A stretch of DNA of 64,000 bases from positions 154,355 through 218,354 of the forward strand of contig JAFLJS010000008.1 in NCBI GenBank assembly GCA_022712895.1. Direction: 5' to 3'. Of this stretch, positions 28,509-36,745 are shown one piece after another. How positions within the stretch are numbered: the first letter of the stretch is position 1; every line of letters begins with the position of its first letter. The position numbers were made by a program, and so were the translations under genes. Below the pieces are notes generated by a model. The model was given only the letters and a program-made list of their open reading frames with translations, had not been told where the DNA came from and did no database searches. The DNA is from Desulfocapsa sp. (GTDB lineage: Bacteria > Desulfobacterota > Desulfobulbia > Desulfobulbales > Desulfocapsaceae).

Positions 28509-28535
28509 AACACCTTTACTTATTTAGTGTTACTA
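28503..28535. promoter_or_regulatory. Paired operator-like repeats TAGTGTAACAC and TAGTGTTACTA
   Basis: Two 11-bp repeats start 22 bp apart (28503 and 28525), about two helical turns, on top of the promoter -10 region and start site. The second is a near-palindrome, TTAGT-GTT-ACTAA. A metal-responsive repressor is an obvious guess given the downstream gene, but no known box was matched. Confidence 0.4.
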
Positions 28536-28559
28536 ACAGCACACGATTTGGAGATTATT

Positions 28560-29339
28560 ATGCAAAAACCTACCCCTGTTCTCGCTATGCTCATGCTGCT
28601 CTGCCTTCTTCCCTGTTCTGCAACTGCACACTTTGGAATGGTAATTCCAGCAAAAAATACCGTCACTCCCCAAATAAAATCCGTCTCCATGAAGCTCTCC
28701 TTCTCTCATCCTTTTGAAGGAATCGGCATGCCTCTCGTAAAACCGGCTGCTTTTTACGTGGTGAAAAATAACAAAAAAACAGATCTCATGGATCTATTAC
28801 AAAAAAGCAGCCTCATGAATCATCTCGCATGGCAGGCTGAATATCCTGTGAAGCGCCCTGGTGTCTACCATTTTGTCATGGAACCGACCCCATACTGGGA
28901 GCCGACAGAAGATAGCTTTATCATTCATTATACCAAAGTGATTATTCCTGCATTTGGCGCAGATGATGGGTGGGACAATACAGTTGGCACTCCCCTCGAA
29001 ATCATTCCTCTGCTCCGCCCCTTTGGTAACTACGCAGGAAATAGTTTTGTGGGCCAGGTACTGCAGCAGGGAAAGCCCATGGCTAACAGTGATGTCGAGA
29101 TAGAGTTCTATAACCAAAACCAGCAATACAGCGCCACCAGTGATTATCATATCACCCAGGTTGTGCGGACTGACAGCAATGGAGTCTTTACTTTCACTTG
29201 TACCCAACCGGGATGGTGGGGTTTTGCAGCGCTATCCACCGCAGACTATCTCTTGAAGAATCCGCAAGGACAGGAAAAACCGGTGGAACTTGGTGCTGTA
29301 CTCTGGGTATATATGGATCCCTTGCCACAGAGCAAATAA
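28560..29339 (+). CDS. Exported DUF4198 family protein (possible metal-uptake component)
   Basis: 259 residues from the ATG at 28560, preceded by GGAG at 7 nt; an upstream in-frame ATG would add 11 unlikely residues. A signal peptide (PVLAMLMLLCLLPCSATA) precedes a DUF4198 beta-sandwich domain beginning HFGMVIPAK. Such proteins are often found with nickel or cobalt ECF transporters and are thought to help metal uptake; no transporter genes lie beside this one. The mature N-terminal His and several aromatic segments (FEGIGMPLV, GPWWGF-like PGWWGF) are family features. Role is tentative. Confidence 0.7.
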   Translation: MQKPTPVLAMLMLLCLLPCSATAHFGMVIPAKNTVTPQIKSVSMKLSFSHPFEGIGMPLVKPAAFYVVKNNKKTDLMDLLQKSSLMNHLAWQAEYPVKRPGVYHFVMEPTPYWEPTEDSFIIHYTKVIIPAFGADDGWDNTVGTPLEIIPLLRPFGNYAGNSFVGQVLQQGKPMANSDVEIEFYNQNQQYSATSDYHITQVVRTDSNGVFTFTCTQPGWWGFAALSTADYLLKNPQGQEKPVELGAVLWVYMDPLPQSK

Positions 29340-29396
29340 CACCTCCACTCAGTTAAAAATAGTTCGGAACAGATTAAAATCACAGTAAACACATTT

Positions 29397-29552
29397 GTGA
29401 TTAAGAATAACAGAATTTACAGTCTGAAAGTCGGTGTTGAAGAATCTTTTAAAGTTTTTTTCACTGAGCAAGATTTCTTTGACGAGGAAGAAGAGGTTGC
29501 CAAGATATCCAGCTGCAGTCCCCTCGATTTTGAACAAAAAGAACTGGATTAA
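29397..29552 (+). CDS. Possible small acidic protein
   Basis: A 51-codon frame starting at GTG 29397 and ending at TAA 29550-29552: it contains GVEESFKVFFTEQDFFDEEEEVAKISS. Codon use looks coding, and the frame stays open for about 19 codons further upstream without an ATG, so it could also be the 3' remnant of a longer gene. No Shine-Dalgarno is visible before the GTG. The rest of the 29340-29707 gap shows nothing recognisable. Confidence 0.25.
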   Translation: MIKNNRIYSLKVGVEESFKVFFTEQDFFDEEEEVAKISSCSPLDFEQKELD

Positions 29553-29707
29553 ATGGTCGACAGCCTTATGGATGACTAAAACGCTAGCTAAGCCAACACT
29601 CAGTGTTGTAAATACTTGGGGTGCAAGAATACAATTCTCCTTTTCTTTCCATGGTGTTGTGATATGCTCAATTTATGGGAGAAACAATCAGGCTACACGT
29701 AAACCTA

Positions 29708-30490
29708 ATGCGACACTTTTTATCCATTGTTCTCTGCACAGCATTGTTGCTGTGCAGTACTGCACTCTGCCTTGCCAAACCTCCTGAATTAATTACGGCC
29801 TATCAGGAAAGTTACCCCAAATATTACCAAACGAAAAATGGTGTTAATCCTGAGATTCAGGGACTATGCATTGATATCCTGCATGCCATAGAAGAAACAA
29901 CAGGACTGCACATTCGAGCACCATACGGATTTATTCCTTTCAAGCGACTACAATCTCAGCTTGCGGATGGCCAAATTGACCTCTTTATTGGGATGGCCAA
30001 GAATAAGGCCCGCCTCAAAAAATACATTTTTATAGACACTCCACTCTACGAAGTAAACCATATCATTGCTACCCGCCGAGACGACAATGTGAATGTTCGA
30101 AACTTTGATGACATTCGCAAACTTGCTCCTGACAACATCATTCTCACCAACTACAGCACAGCCACAGAACGATTATTGAAGGCTCAAGAGGGGCTTAACG
30201 TTGACTCCGAAGCGACAAGCATTGCCGCCAACCTGAAAAAACTGTTGTACGGTAGAGGCCGTTTTATCTGTTTCCATGACCTTGGCCTCTTAGGGGCCAT
30301 TGAACGCCATGACTATGTTGAAAAAGTCCGGGTGCTGCCCCTGATTCTGAAAACATACTACCACTACATTGCCTTTGCCCCCAACACCCCAGAAAGTGTG
30401 ATTAGACAGATTGGCCTAGCTGTACAGAAACTAAAGGCCAGTGGAGAACTTGCAAAAATCCGAGCAAAATATATTCACTCAGTTTTTTAA
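29708..30490 (+). CDS. Periplasmic solute-binding protein, family 3 type
   Basis: 260 residues from the ATG at 29708, chosen because it places a signal peptide (FLSIVLCTALLLCSTALCLA) at the very start; an upstream ATG at 29675 would add 11 residues. The body has SBP family 3 features: GLCIDILHAIEETTGL, the hinge segment LADGQIDLFIGMAKNKAR and a C-terminal AVQKLKASGELAKIRAKY. No transporter genes are adjacent, so it may serve another transporter or act as an orphan sensor-type binding protein. Ligand unknown. Confidence 0.75.
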   Translation: MRHFLSIVLCTALLLCSTALCLAKPPELITAYQESYPKYYQTKNGVNPEIQGLCIDILHAIEETTGLHIRAPYGFIPFKRLQSQLADGQIDLFIGMAKNKARLKKYIFIDTPLYEVNHIIATRRDDNVNVRNFDDIRKLAPDNIILTNYSTATERLLKAQEGLNVDSEATSIAANLKKLLYGRGRFICFHDLGLLGAIERHDYVEKVRVLPLILKTYYHYIAFAPNTPESVIRQIGLAVQKLKASGELAKIRAKYIHSVF

Positions 30491-30527
30491 TTAAAACGAC
30501 ATCTCTTCCTGATCTGCTGTAATCCTT

Positions 30528-33179
30528 TTACTTTAAGGCAGAAATCAAAGCCTCCGGTCCATCTGGAAAATCTTTTTCATGAAAACAGTATCGCATATCA
30601 AGGAACCGACTTCTAAAAGAACTTATCTTCTCCTTAATATTGGAATCATTCTTTATTACATCAGCCATTAAAGTGGCTAATTCCTGAAAATCTTGCCGCT
30701 CCATGCCAAATCGTGTCATCTCCGAAACGCCCAATCGCAATGCCCCAGAAGCGGTAAAGCCTTCTTCAACTGGTGTCGCCTGGTAGTTGACTATTATATT
30801 GTTTTCCTCCATTGTTCTAGCGACTTTCGCACCTTTACCGTAGCCCACATGGACAAGAACCTGATGGGTTTCCGTAAAACGGATTTCAGGATCTCCTGCC
30901 ACATCAAGACCTTCTTCATGCAGGGCAAGAGCAAATACTTTTGCATTTTCAATAACAGCTTTCTGGTAGTCGTCTTTGAAATGATTCATCTCATAGGCTG
31001 CAAAGAGAAGTCCCGTCATGGTGCCCAGGTGATGATTGCTGACACTCCCGGGGAATGTTCTTCTCTCTATTGCCTCCCAGAGTTCATAGTTCAATTCATT
31101 TTCGGCAAAGTCAGAGGCAATGACACCTCGTTGGGTTCCAAAAAATGTTTTGTGAGTTGAACCGGTAACAATATGCGCCCCCTCTTGCAACGGCATCTGG
31201 AAATGCTCACCATGCAGCCCTAACACGTGGGCCATGTCGTACATAATGATGCAGGACGGCGCATATGCATCCACAAAGGCCCTGATTTCCCGTACAGGTT
31301 CTTTATGAATGACCATGCTTTTACCAAGGATGATCAGCTCAGGTTGCTGCTCTTTAATAATGGCCTCACAAGCATGAACATCAATTTTATAGGGATTTTC
31401 CCGTAACACCGGAAGATTGACAACAGCAGCCTTTTCCGTTTTTGGATCACGGGCCACAAAGTCACGTAAGGCACCCATGGGCTGGGCGCTGAGATGTCCA
31501 CCCTTAATAATGTGATTATTGAGGATCTTGGCAATGCGGCGCTGTTTACCTTTCCTATCTGCTCTGTTGAGAAAATCAACAAGAGCACTAAAACAGGCCG
31601 TGTTGGCCATCTGCCCGGAAATCACCCGTGACTCAATATTTTTACACCCGAAATAGTTCTGGAATTCCTTGTTTAATAACTCTTCAACTTCTTCAATGAA
31701 TGCCGTTCCCTGATAGTAATAAATATCCTCGGAGGAAAATGCCTTGAGCTCCCTGTGCTCTGCATACCTGTTTACCGGATCTGCAATGGACAACACTCTT
31801 GCAAGATACGACTGGGACATTTCAGAAGGAATCAGGTTGATACATTCTTTCTGACGCCAGTTACTATTTGCAACCGTCTGTGCCAGAAGGGTGCCGGCCT
31901 GTTTTTTTGTATCTGCTGCTTTTTTAGAGGGTTTTCGTAGTTTCAGTTGATCGTAGAGGATAGCCCTCACATATGGCGGTGCCTGAGAACTCATGTGATA
32001 AGGAACGACTATGGCATCGATATGTTTCTTGCGGATCTCAATTTCGAGAATGGTCTCTGTTTTTATATCAGAATCCAGTAGGGCCAGAGCAATGGATCTT
32101 CTTTTAACCGTACTCTCAAATTCACCATCAAGTCCTCTGCCGGAAGAAAGCCTGTAAGGGACGCTTGTCCCACTGGTGATATATCCGACATGCTTTTCCC
32201 TGCAAAATACTTTGTGTCCTTCCCTAGCAATACCTTTACCTGTGATGGCAATGGGCATAACTATTCGGGGCAAACAACTTACAGCAGAATAATTGTGCTC
32301 TGTAATCTTTTTAACCACCGCTTGCTGTTTTAAAAGGGCCTGTCTGCCGATAAAATCCCCTTTGAGGGCAGAAAAACTTACAGCAAATTTGGCAAGCCGG
32401 GAGGCGAATATCGGTATTTCATTGCCGTCATGATCAACGCCAAATTCATGGCCATACAAGGGTAGACAGGATTCGAGGCGCAGGGTATCCCTTGCACCGA
32501 GACCAACGGGAGCAGCACCTTTTTCCAGAAGTAGATCCCATATTTTTTTTGCGTTTTCATTTTCAATGAATAGTTCAAAACCTATGGGTTCACCAGTATA
32601 ACCGGTTCTTGCCAGCAACACTTCACTGCCCCCGATTTTGAGAATACTGAGATGATTCCGTACCGGTTCCGGTAAGTAGCCCTCGCTAATAAGCTGCTCC
32701 ATAATGGATTTTGAGAGGGGCCCCTGTAGTGAAATCATGGCCACCTCAAAGGTTCTGTCACGCATTGAAACATCAGGGAAATTTCTTATAATCTCTTGCA
32801 GATAGATTACATCTTTTTCCCTGTTGGATGCATTGACAACCAGCAGATATTCTTCTTCTCTAAATCTATACAGATAAGCATCATCGAATGCCCCCCCATT
32901 TTCATTCTGGATCAGGGTGTACTGACTCTCCCCTACTCCGAGGGCCTGGGCATTATTCGCTAATACATGCTGTAGAAAAGGGATAGTGTCTTTGCCCTTA
33001 AAAACCAGCCTGCCCATATGAGACACATCAAAGAGGCCAGCCCCTTCTCTGGTTGCCATATGTTCTTTCAGGATTCCATCAGGATATTGAATGGGCATCT
33101 CCCATCCGCCAAATTCAACTATGGTAGCGCCAAGTTTTCTATGTTGTTCAAAAAATATTGTGTGATGGACAGTTGTCAT
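30528..33179 (-). CDS. gcvT-glyA: Fused aminomethyltransferase (GcvT) - serine hydroxymethyltransferase
   Basis: One 883-residue open frame. Residues about 1-400 are GcvT: VEFGGWEMPIQYPDG, LFDVSHMGRLVFKGKD, NASNREKD, LARTGYTGEPIGFELF and LGARDTLRLE. After a Lys/Ala-rich linker (about 405-435), residues about 440-883 are SHMT: CINLIPSEMS, RYAEHRELKAF, YYQGTAFIEEVEE and the PLP lysine in GSTHKTFFGTQRG (about residue 677). Together they would carry methylene-THF made from glycine directly to a second glycine, or back. The SHMT half is divergent from ordinary GlyA. It lies 27 nt after the lpd gene; gcvH and gcvP are not in the window. Confidence 0.92.
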   Translation of the reverse strand: MTTVHHTIFFEQHRKLGATIVEFGGWEMPIQYPDGILKEHMATREGAGLFDVSHMGRLVFKGKDTIPFLQHVLANNAQALGVGESQYTLIQNENGGAFDDAYLYRFREEEYLLVVNASNREKDVIYLQEIIRNFPDVSMRDRTFEVAMISLQGPLSKSIMEQLISEGYLPEPVRNHLSILKIGGSEVLLARTGYTGEPIGFELFIENENAKKIWDLLLEKGAAPVGLGARDTLRLESCLPLYGHEFGVDHDGNEIPIFASRLAKFAVSFSALKGDFIGRQALLKQQAVVKKITEHNYSAVSCLPRIVMPIAITGKGIAREGHKVFCREKHVGYITSGTSVPYRLSSGRGLDGEFESTVKRRSIALALLDSDIKTETILEIEIRKKHIDAIVVPYHMSSQAPPYVRAILYDQLKLRKPSKKAADTKKQAGTLLAQTVANSNWRQKECINLIPSEMSQSYLARVLSIADPVNRYAEHRELKAFSSEDIYYYQGTAFIEEVEELLNKEFQNYFGCKNIESRVISGQMANTACFSALVDFLNRADRKGKQRRIAKILNNHIIKGGHLSAQPMGALRDFVARDPKTEKAAVVNLPVLRENPYKIDVHACEAIIKEQQPELIILGKSMVIHKEPVREIRAFVDAYAPSCIIMYDMAHVLGLHGEHFQMPLQEGAHIVTGSTHKTFFGTQRGVIASDFAENELNYELWEAIERRTFPGSVSNHHLGTMTGLLFAAYEMNHFKDDYQKAVIENAKVFALALHEEGLDVAGDPEIRFTETHQVLVHVGYGKGAKVARTMEENNIIVNYQATPVEEGFTASGALRLGVSEMTRFGMERQDFQELATLMADVIKNDSNIKEKISSFRSRFLDMRYCFHEKDFPDGPEALISALK

Positions 33180-33206
33180 AAAATTATCCCCTTAGGTAGT
33201 AAATCG

Positions 33207-34631
33207 TTACCTTTTTTTAGGTGGTAGAGCATCTGTTATTGTTCCGTTGACAATCTCAGCTGCAAAAGCAAAAGTTTCAGCAAGGGTTGGGTGCGCATGG
33301 ACGGTTTTACTTATCTCCTCTGCTGTAGCACCCTGCTCAAGGGCCAGTACAGCCTCATGGATCAATTCTCCGGCATGTGCTCCGCAGATTCCCGCACCAA
33401 TGATTTTCCCACTTTTTTTGTCAAAAAGCAGCTTAGTGACACCAGTTGAAGCGCCAACACTTAAAGCCCGGCCACTGGCCCCCCACGGGAACTTACCCTT
33501 GGTGAATTCAATCTTCTTTTCTTTGGCCTCTTTTTCAGTGACCCCCATCCATGCAATTTCAGGACTGGTATAAGCAACTGATGGAATGGTCTCTGGGTTG
33601 AATGTGCTGTGCTGCCCGGAGATGTTTTCCGCAGCAACTTTGGCTTCATGACTTGCCTTGTGGGCCAGCATCGGTTCACCGACCACATCACCGACAGCAT
33701 AAAAGTGTGGCACCGTGGTCTGCTGATGAGTATCAACGACGATAAATCCCCGCTCATTGATCTTACAACCTATTTCCTTAATTCCCATACCTGTGCTGTT
33801 GGGTTGTCTGCCGACTGCCACAAGGACAGCATCAAAGGTTCCAGAATCAGGTACCTTTACACCCGCAAACGAGGCGAGAATCCCAGACTCATCTGCTGTA
33901 AGCTCAGTTACTCTGCTTTTTGTGAAAATCTGATATTTCCTTTTCAATTTCAGAAATAACGGCTGAATAAGATCTTTATCAGCGGGAGGGATGATATGAT
34001 CGAGCATTTCAACGACGGTGATTGCTGAACCTAGCCCACTGTACACCTGTGCCATCTCCATACCGATTACACCACCTCCGATAATAAGGAGTTTTCGGGG
34101 AATCGTTTTTAGGACAAGGGCATCGCTTGAGTCCCATATACGAGGGTCGTCAGGCAGACCAGGTAACATAAAAGGCGAAGAACCTGTGGCGATTACCGTG
34201 TCGGTAAAACTTACAGTAATTACAGAGTCTTCTCCTTCAACCAGAAGAGTTGAACTGTCTTGAAAAAAACCTGTCCCCGTTATGCGGATAATATTTCTGG
34301 CCTTTGCCAGTGCATCCAGACCATTCGCCAATTTGGAAATAACTTGTTCTTTTTTTTCACGTAAAACACTAATATCAACTTTTGTTTCCCCAAAAGTGAT
34401 CCCATATTCGGCAGCCTGCACAGCTTCCTCTATCAATGATGTCCCATGCAACAAGGTTTTTGAGGGAATACATCCCTCATGCAAACAGACACCACCAAGC
34501 TTTTCACGCTGTTCTACCAGACAGACAGAGAGTCCAAGATCTGCAGCTCTAAAAGCTGCGGTATAGCCTCCCGGCCCACCACCAATAACCACAACGTCAC
34601 ATCTTATTTTTTCTTTATTTGTTGCACTCAT
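33207..34631 (-). CDS. lpdA: Dihydrolipoyl dehydrogenase
   Basis: A 474-residue flavoprotein with the FAD-binding VVVIGGGPGGYTAAFRAADLG, redox disulfide GGVCLHEGCIPSK, NAD-binding LLIIGGGVIGMEMAQVYSGLG and the C-terminal catalytic HAHPTLAE segment. It reoxidises lipoyl groups, here most likely on GcvH of the glycine cleavage system because the next gene is the GcvT-SHMT fusion. The start ATG has AGGAAC about 8 nt upstream. Confidence 0.95.
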   Translation of the reverse strand: MSATNKEKIRCDVVVIGGGPGGYTAAFRAADLGLSVCLVEQREKLGGVCLHEGCIPSKTLLHGTSLIEEAVQAAEYGITFGETKVDISVLREKKEQVISKLANGLDALAKARNIIRITGTGFFQDSSTLLVEGEDSVITVSFTDTVIATGSSPFMLPGLPDDPRIWDSSDALVLKTIPRKLLIIGGGVIGMEMAQVYSGLGSAITVVEMLDHIIPPADKDLIQPLFLKLKRKYQIFTKSRVTELTADESGILASFAGVKVPDSGTFDAVLVAVGRQPNSTGMGIKEIGCKINERGFIVVDTHQQTTVPHFYAVGDVVGEPMLAHKASHEAKVAAENISGQHSTFNPETIPSVAYTSPEIAWMGVTEKEAKEKKIEFTKGKFPWGASGRALSVGASTGVTKLLFDKKSGKIIGAGICGAHAGELIHEAVLALEQGATAEEISKTVHAHPTLAETFAFAAEIVNGTITDALPPKKR

Positions 34632-35348
34632 CTCTTGTTCCTAAAATGATAAGAATTCGCTTTCAGTCATCTAGCTGCCCCCCAAAACAAGCTAACAGCG
34701 GGGCTAACAGATGGCTTTTTTGGCCTTTCTTCACCACAACTTTCATCACAGAAAGCAATAGTAGGCATAACACCCCCACGTCCCCTGCTGAAACCACATA
34801 TAATACTCCCACCCAAAAAACGACATCAAAAAAATCACTCTATATAAGCATTCAGTATCACGCCAGCTCTTGTTATTCTATGATGCTGCCAACACTTGCC
34901 ATCAATTTACACCATTAACGGACTCTTCATAGCCGGTCAAAACAGAGAAGGTCCCTGCACGACCAGCAACCATTCACGTCTATCATTGTCAACTTGCTAT
35001 CTTGGTTTGCTTGAGAGATTAGGCAAGGCAATCACGGTGTTAGTGCTATTCGAGGAGACCTCAATGGACGCAGTTGGAGTGCTGCTGAATAGTTACCTAT
35101 ATTTTAAACTTAAAAAAATTGTCCTACCTGCCAGTCTCAAAAAGGAATTACTATAAAAGGACTACTGAACAATTCGGGACAGATCACGGCTTCCCTTGTT
35201 AAAAGTGCAAGATAACAGTGATATAAACCTCTCCCCTGTGGGTCTGCTAGCCGTTGATAAGTAACATTAACTTGCTGGCTCGAAAAAACGAGAGTATCTT
35301 TGTGAGTAAATCGAAACCGCTTTTCGATTATGTTGAGAAACATTGATC
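34632..35348. repeat. Intergenic region with diverged repeat copy C
   Basis: About 715 bp between divergent genes. Bases 34790-34833 match copy B near 23262-23304; further along, GGTCAAAACAGAGAAGGTCCCTGC near 34940 resembles GACAAAACACAAAGATAGTCCCTGA near 23375. Bases 34647-34677 share TGATAAGAATT.GCTTTC with 38697-38728. A hairpin AATCGAAA/TTTCGATT (35309-35329) lies 20 bp before the LuxR gene. No gene is supported; short frames here lack coding character. Confidence 0.5.
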
Positions 35349-36536
35349 ATGGATAACCGGAACGACTTAGGAGCATTAAAGATGAGGAACGATGAAATCC
35401 AGAGTGAGCAACAGGGGAACACTTCAGGTTCCCGGCATCACAGTGCTGATCGGACCGGTAGCCGCGAGCCGTTGGGAGAATATGCAACCGATTCTGCAAT
35501 TGCGGAACTCTCCTATGCACTGGCAACATCCGGTTGTTCTATTGAAGGCATTGCAAATATCGTGCTGAATTACTCCAGGAGTCTGACCTGGAGTGAACAC
35601 GGCTATGTGTCAATTATTGACGAAGAAACAGGCAACAATATCTGTCTGACATTGACCATCATGATCGGTGATTCCTGCATGATGCCAAACAACAAACGCG
35701 GACTGGTTTTCCCGGTTCAAGCCGACGGGAAATATCCAAGACTCTGGGGGCATTCACTCAATACACGGACCTCATTTTTTACCAATAATCCGACGGAACA
35801 TGAAGCGTTCGAAGGATTACCCAAGTCACATATCCAGGTGCGGAATTTTCTATCTGTCCCTGTTTTTCTGGGGGACAATCTTCTGGGGCAAATCAGCCTG
35901 GCCAACTCCCTCAATGAGTATAGTGACACAGACTTGAGACTTATTGAGCGGATTGCAGTCAATTACGCTTTGACTGTGTCAAAACAGAAAGAGGCAGATT
36001 TTCAAAAGGAAACTCAGGAACGGCGATTCCTGGAGGAAAAACTTAAACTGGTACGGGAACATAACCGCAAAACGGTTCCCGGAACGGAAACAGACGATGA
36101 CAATCGGATCGAAGAACTGACTGAAGAAGTTCAAATGCTGAATTCATTGCTCAAGAAACGAGATAGTGAAAAGAAACAACTGGAAGCCGGAATCCGGCAG
36201 AATATTGAGAAGCTGATCCTGCCAAACCTCAAAAAATTTGGCTCCGATGAGCTTTCCCGAAGTCAGCAGATGCACCTGGAAGCCGTTCACAAATCCATCG
36301 AAGAGATCTTTTCGTCCCTAGCGGCCCGCTCTAATCTGATGAATGTCTACCTAACACCTCAAGAACTCCAGATTGCAACCATGGTCAAATCTGGGATGCA
36401 GACCAAAGAGATATCCAGGATGCTCAATATTTCCAACAACGCTGTCAATTTCCATCGCAAGAATATCCGCATCAAATTCGGCTTAAACAACAAAAGTGTC
36501 AATCTGCAATCCTACCTGCAATCCCTGGAAGAGTAG
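35349..36536 (+). CDS. GAF-domain LuxR-family transcriptional regulator
   Basis: 395 residues from the ATG at 35349; the longer frame begins with a TTG two codons earlier. A GAF-type sensor domain occupies about 60-220 (ending NYALTVSKQKE). A coiled coil with many Glu/Lys follows (about 225-300), and a LuxR helix-turn-helix is at the C-terminus (LTPQELQIATMVKSGMQTKEISRMLNISNNAVNFHRKNIR). It lies 210 bp upstream of the tungsten aldehyde oxidoreductase gene in the same direction, so control of that gene is likely but unproven. The GAF ligand cannot be told. Confidence 0.83.
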   Translation: MDNRNDLGALKMRNDEIQSEQQGNTSGSRHHSADRTGSREPLGEYATDSAIAELSYALATSGCSIEGIANIVLNYSRSLTWSEHGYVSIIDEETGNNICLTLTIMIGDSCMMPNNKRGLVFPVQADGKYPRLWGHSLNTRTSFFTNNPTEHEAFEGLPKSHIQVRNFLSVPVFLGDNLLGQISLANSLNEYSDTDLRLIERIAVNYALTVSKQKEADFQKETQERRFLEEKLKLVREHNRKTVPGTETDDDNRIEELTEEVQMLNSLLKKRDSEKKQLEAGIRQNIEKLILPNLKKFGSDELSRSQQMHLEAVHKSIEEIFSSLAARSNLMNVYLTPQELQIATMVKSGMQTKEISRMLNISNNAVNFHRKNIRIKFGLNNKSVNLQSYLQSLEE

Positions 36537-36745
36537 TAGGCTGTTCCTACCATTTTCCTGCCGATCTGTGCGATTGACTCCAGTCGCATTTTTCCTTTAC
36601 TATTAAACTAAGTTATCTGTTCGTGAGAGCAAGTTTTTTACGTAGGCGGGCTCCGGCCCCATTTGGAGCTATAGCGAATCGATAAAGAGAAAATATTGCC
36701 CCAGTCTTTTGGGCATACAATCATCTTCAGCGACGAGAGGAAAAC
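36537..36745. promoter_or_regulatory. Leader region of the aldehyde oxidoreductase gene
   Basis: Contains a stem of GGCTCC with GGAGCT around 36650-36672 and the Shine-Dalgarno GAGAGGAAAAC just before the ATG at 36746. A tungsten/molybdenum cofactor riboswitch would make sense here, but I cannot match the known motif, so it is recorded only as a structured-looking leader. Confidence 0.25.

Noticed and set aside
34632..34900. Glycine riboswitch before lpd-gcvT
   Set aside because: The paired aptamer cores expected for this class were not found on the minus strand.
34896..35156. An 86-codon plus-strand frame in the lpd-LuxR gap
   Set aside because: No family resemblance, overlaps repeat copy C, and no ribosome site.
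36537..36745. Tungsten/molybdenum cofactor riboswitch before aor
   Set aside because: Only one stem can be drawn by eye and the conserved core of the known motif could not be matched.
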